Assembly: GCA_046727895.1 (NCBI GenBank)
Contig: JBKPDM010000083.1
Span: 1-8,042 of the forward strand
Direction of reading: 5' to 3'
From: DATAOG01 sp046727895
GTDB lineage: Bacteria > Pseudomonadota > Alphaproteobacteria > Geminicoccales > Geminicoccaceae
Length of the DNA: 8,042 bases
Shown piece by piece: positions 6,818-8,042 of this stretch. The notes beneath the pieces were generated by a model. That model made no database searches, was not told the origin of the DNA, and worked only from the letters and a program-made list of their open reading frames with translations. Within the stretch, counting starts at the first letter, position 1, and the number at the start of each line of letters is the position of its first letter. Both the position numbers and the translations under genes were made by a program.

Positions 6818-6846
6818 TTGTCTGCTCAGGGATCGAAGGTTATCTG
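6818..6846 (+). promoter_or_regulatory. Candidate promoter of ugpQ
   Basis: TTGTCT (6818-6823, 4 of 6 to the -35 consensus) and TATCTG (6841-6846, 3 of 6 to -10) are separated by 17 bases. Transcription would start near 6853, about 47 bases before the ATG at 6900. The spacing is ideal, but the boxes are weak. Confidence 0.3.
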
Positions 6847-6899
6847 GCTTCGTCCTGTGCTAATCCGGGCCTGTGAATTCTGAACCTCGTGGGTCGAAG

Positions 6900-7658
6900 A
6901 TGCAAGGAGCAACACAACCTCCGCTGGCCATCCCGCGGGTGATCGGGCATCGGGGCGCGGCCGCGGCGGCGCCCGAGAACACGCTCGCCGGACTCCGGAA
7001 GGCCAAGGAGCTTGGCGCCGGCTGGGTCGAGTTCGACGTCAAGCTGACCCGGGACGGCGTGCCCGTGCTGATGCACGACGAGCGCCTCGAGCGGACCACG
7101 AGCGGGCAAGGGCGGGTCGCCGAGACAACGCTCGCCGCCATCGAGGCGCTCGATGCCGGGGCCTGGTTCCAGCCGGCGTTCCGGGGCGAGCGGGTGCCGA
7201 CCTTCGAGGCGGCGCTGGCGCTCTCTGCCGAGCTTGGCCTTGGCGTCAACGTCGAGATCAAGCCCTGCCGCGGCCGCGAGGCGGAGACGGCGCGGGTGAC
7301 CGTCGAGACCCTGCTCGCGCACTGGCCGGAGGCCATGCCGGCGCCTCTGGTGTCGAGCTTCGCGCCGGTCTGCCTGGCGGTCGCGCGTGAGATCGCGCCG
7401 GCGCTGCCGCGCGGCCATCTCGCCCGGGCCCTGCCGCGCCGCTGGCACGCCGCGATGGCGGCGCATGGCTGCCGCACGCTGCACCTGAACCACCGCTGGC
7501 TCAGCGCCCGGCAGCGAGCTGCCGTCCTCGCCGCCGGCGTACCGCTGCTCCTCTACACGGTCGACGCTCCCCGGCGCGCGCGCCAGCAGCTTGCCACAGG
7601 CGTCACCGCGGTCATCACCAACCGGGTCGGCGAGGTCCTGGCCGCGCTGGCCGGCTGA
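6900..7658 (+). CDS. ugpQ: Glycerophosphodiester phosphodiesterase, UgpQ type
   Basis: This enzyme hydrolyses glycerophosphodiesters, the deacylated phospholipid head groups, to glycerol-3-phosphate and an alcohol. The 252-residue TIM-barrel protein matches the short cytoplasmic UgpQ form and has no signal peptide. Catalytic and metal residues are in place: H17-R18 in IGHRG, E26 in PENTL, E44 and D46 in WVEFDVKLT, H59 in LMHDE, and E119 and K121 in NVEIKP. The final strand reads LLLYTVDAP then VITNRVGEV, where relatives often have ITDRP; this is a minor divergence. The frame also has a GTG at 6873. I prefer the ATG at 6900 because relatives begin only a few residues before IGHRG, but neither start has a strong ribosome-binding site. 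No ugpBAEC transporter genes are nearby. Confidence 0.94.
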   Translation: MQGATQPPLAIPRVIGHRGAAAAAPENTLAGLRKAKELGAGWVEFDVKLTRDGVPVLMHDERLERTTSGQGRVAETTLAAIEALDAGAWFQPAFRGERVPTFEAALALSAELGLGVNVEIKPCRGREAETARVTVETLLAHWPEAMPAPLVSSFAPVCLAVAREIAPALPRGHLARALPRRWHAAMAAHGCRTLHLNHRWLSARQRAAVLAAGVPLLLYTVDAPRRARQQLATGVTAVITNRVGEVLAALAG

Positions 7659-7901
7659 GGCGAGCGTGCCGAGCGAGGGCCGGATCGGCGTGCCTCGGGG
7701 TGAGCGGTCAGGGCGGCTGCGCTCGCGCGACCGCTGGGCCGGGAAAACAAGATCTTATATAAACCCGGGCCGATCCGTCCCGTCAGGCCCGCCATCAACG
7801 CCACCACCGGCCCCACAAGGCCCCAAGTCGAGCTCCGAAACACACAATATGATGCGACCTTCCCACAAATACCCCCAACATCTAGTGTTTGTGGACGGGC
7901 A
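7659..7901. other. Intergenic stretch after ugpQ
   Basis: No gene is supported. Just past the ugpQ stop, AGCGGTC (7703-7709) and GACCGCT (7729-7735) form a 7-bp inverted repeat with a 19-base spacer. It is a weak terminator candidate with no T tract after it. An AT island with AAGATCTT and TATATAA lies near 7748-7763 in otherwise C-rich sequence. Bases 7863-7872 and 7885-7894 form a 9-of-10 inverted repeat (CCACAAATAC/GTGTTTGTGG) next to the transposase remnant. Confidence 0.5.
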
Positions 7902-7905
7902 CTAG
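7882..7905. repeat. CTAGTG...CACTAG inverted repeat beside the transposase remnant
   Basis: CTAGTG (7882-7887) and CACTAG (7900-7905) are perfect reverse complements with a 12-base spacer. CTAG with TA duplication is the known preferred target of IS630, so the two CTAG tetramers 20 bases apart may mark an insertion boundary. The right CTAG contains the stop codon of the remnant. Confidence 0.5.
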
Positions 7906-8042
7906 CTAAGCCTGCACCAAAGACCACCGACCGAGGTCTCGACCGCGTTCAGCCACGAGGACGAGATCGGCGTGACGTGCAAAGCGCGAATGGCGCGCGA
8001 ACCAACGCAGCACCTTGGGATGTTTGTGGCTGCCGTAAATTG
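7902..8042 (-). pseudogene. IS630-family transposase fragment, frameshifted and partial
   Basis: Minus-strand translation from 8040 gives IYGSHKHPKVLRWFARHSRF. This matches the IS630 block D-N-Y-x-T-H-K-H-P-K-V that follows the second catalytic Asp, which would lie just beyond the window edge. The frame then shifts near 7980-7983 and continues as LHVTPISSSWLNAVE, the block with the third catalytic residue (Glu codon 7940-7938). After NAVE the usual GFF-K-L and C-terminal helices are missing. The reading becomes TSVGGLWCRLS and stops at TAG 7904-7902. Family members usually run some 50 or more residues further. It is therefore a decayed DDE transposase piece cut by the window edge. The family call rests on motif memory rather than a search. 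Confidence 0.75.

Noticed and set aside
7553..7927. A 124-codon minus-strand frame spanning the ugpQ end and the flank
   Set aside because: It overlaps the conserved ugpQ C-terminus, and its start lies inside the IS630 remnant in a frame that does not match transposase.

Overview
The window reads as chromosomal DNA of a GC-rich alphaproteobacterium, broadly Rhodospirillales- or Rhizobiales-like. The grounds are heavy use of G/C-ending codons, folate-dependent trmFO, a TAXI-type solute receptor, and a long SAM-cyclase-ATPase-TPR protein of a kind common in that class. The genus cannot be told from the sequence.

Layout. Positions 1-391 hold no convincing gene. They contain a near-perfect 2-copy tandem repeat (198-254) and a hairpin just past the end of trmFO. 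Four intact genes follow: trmFO (minus strand, 392-1738), a 1110-residue adenylate cyclase-like STAND ATPase with C-terminal helical repeats (minus, 1911-5243), a TAXI-family periplasmic-binding lipoprotein (minus, 5662-6693), and, divergently, a ugpQ-type glycerophosphodiester phosphodiesterase (plus, about 6900-7658). The last 140 bases are a frameshifted fragment of an IS630-family transposase (minus) next to CTAG motifs and short inverted repeats, so the right edge is accessory DNA.

The genes do not form an obvious pathway. TrmFO is tRNA-modification housekeeping. UgpQ salvages glycerol-3-phosphate. The TAXI receptor lacks its TRAP permease subunits here. The cyclase is a stand-alone signalling protein. 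The three minus-strand genes could be partly read through, but gaps of 172 and 418 bases and a GC-rich hairpin after the TAXI gene argue for separate units.

I see no clearly new multi-gene system. The most interesting single observation is in the cyclase. Its first metal-binding aspartate is replaced by glutamate, and the following helix looks about four residues short, while the other catalytic residues and the ATPase motifs are intact. The cyclase domain may therefore be altered or inactive while the STAND module remains functional.
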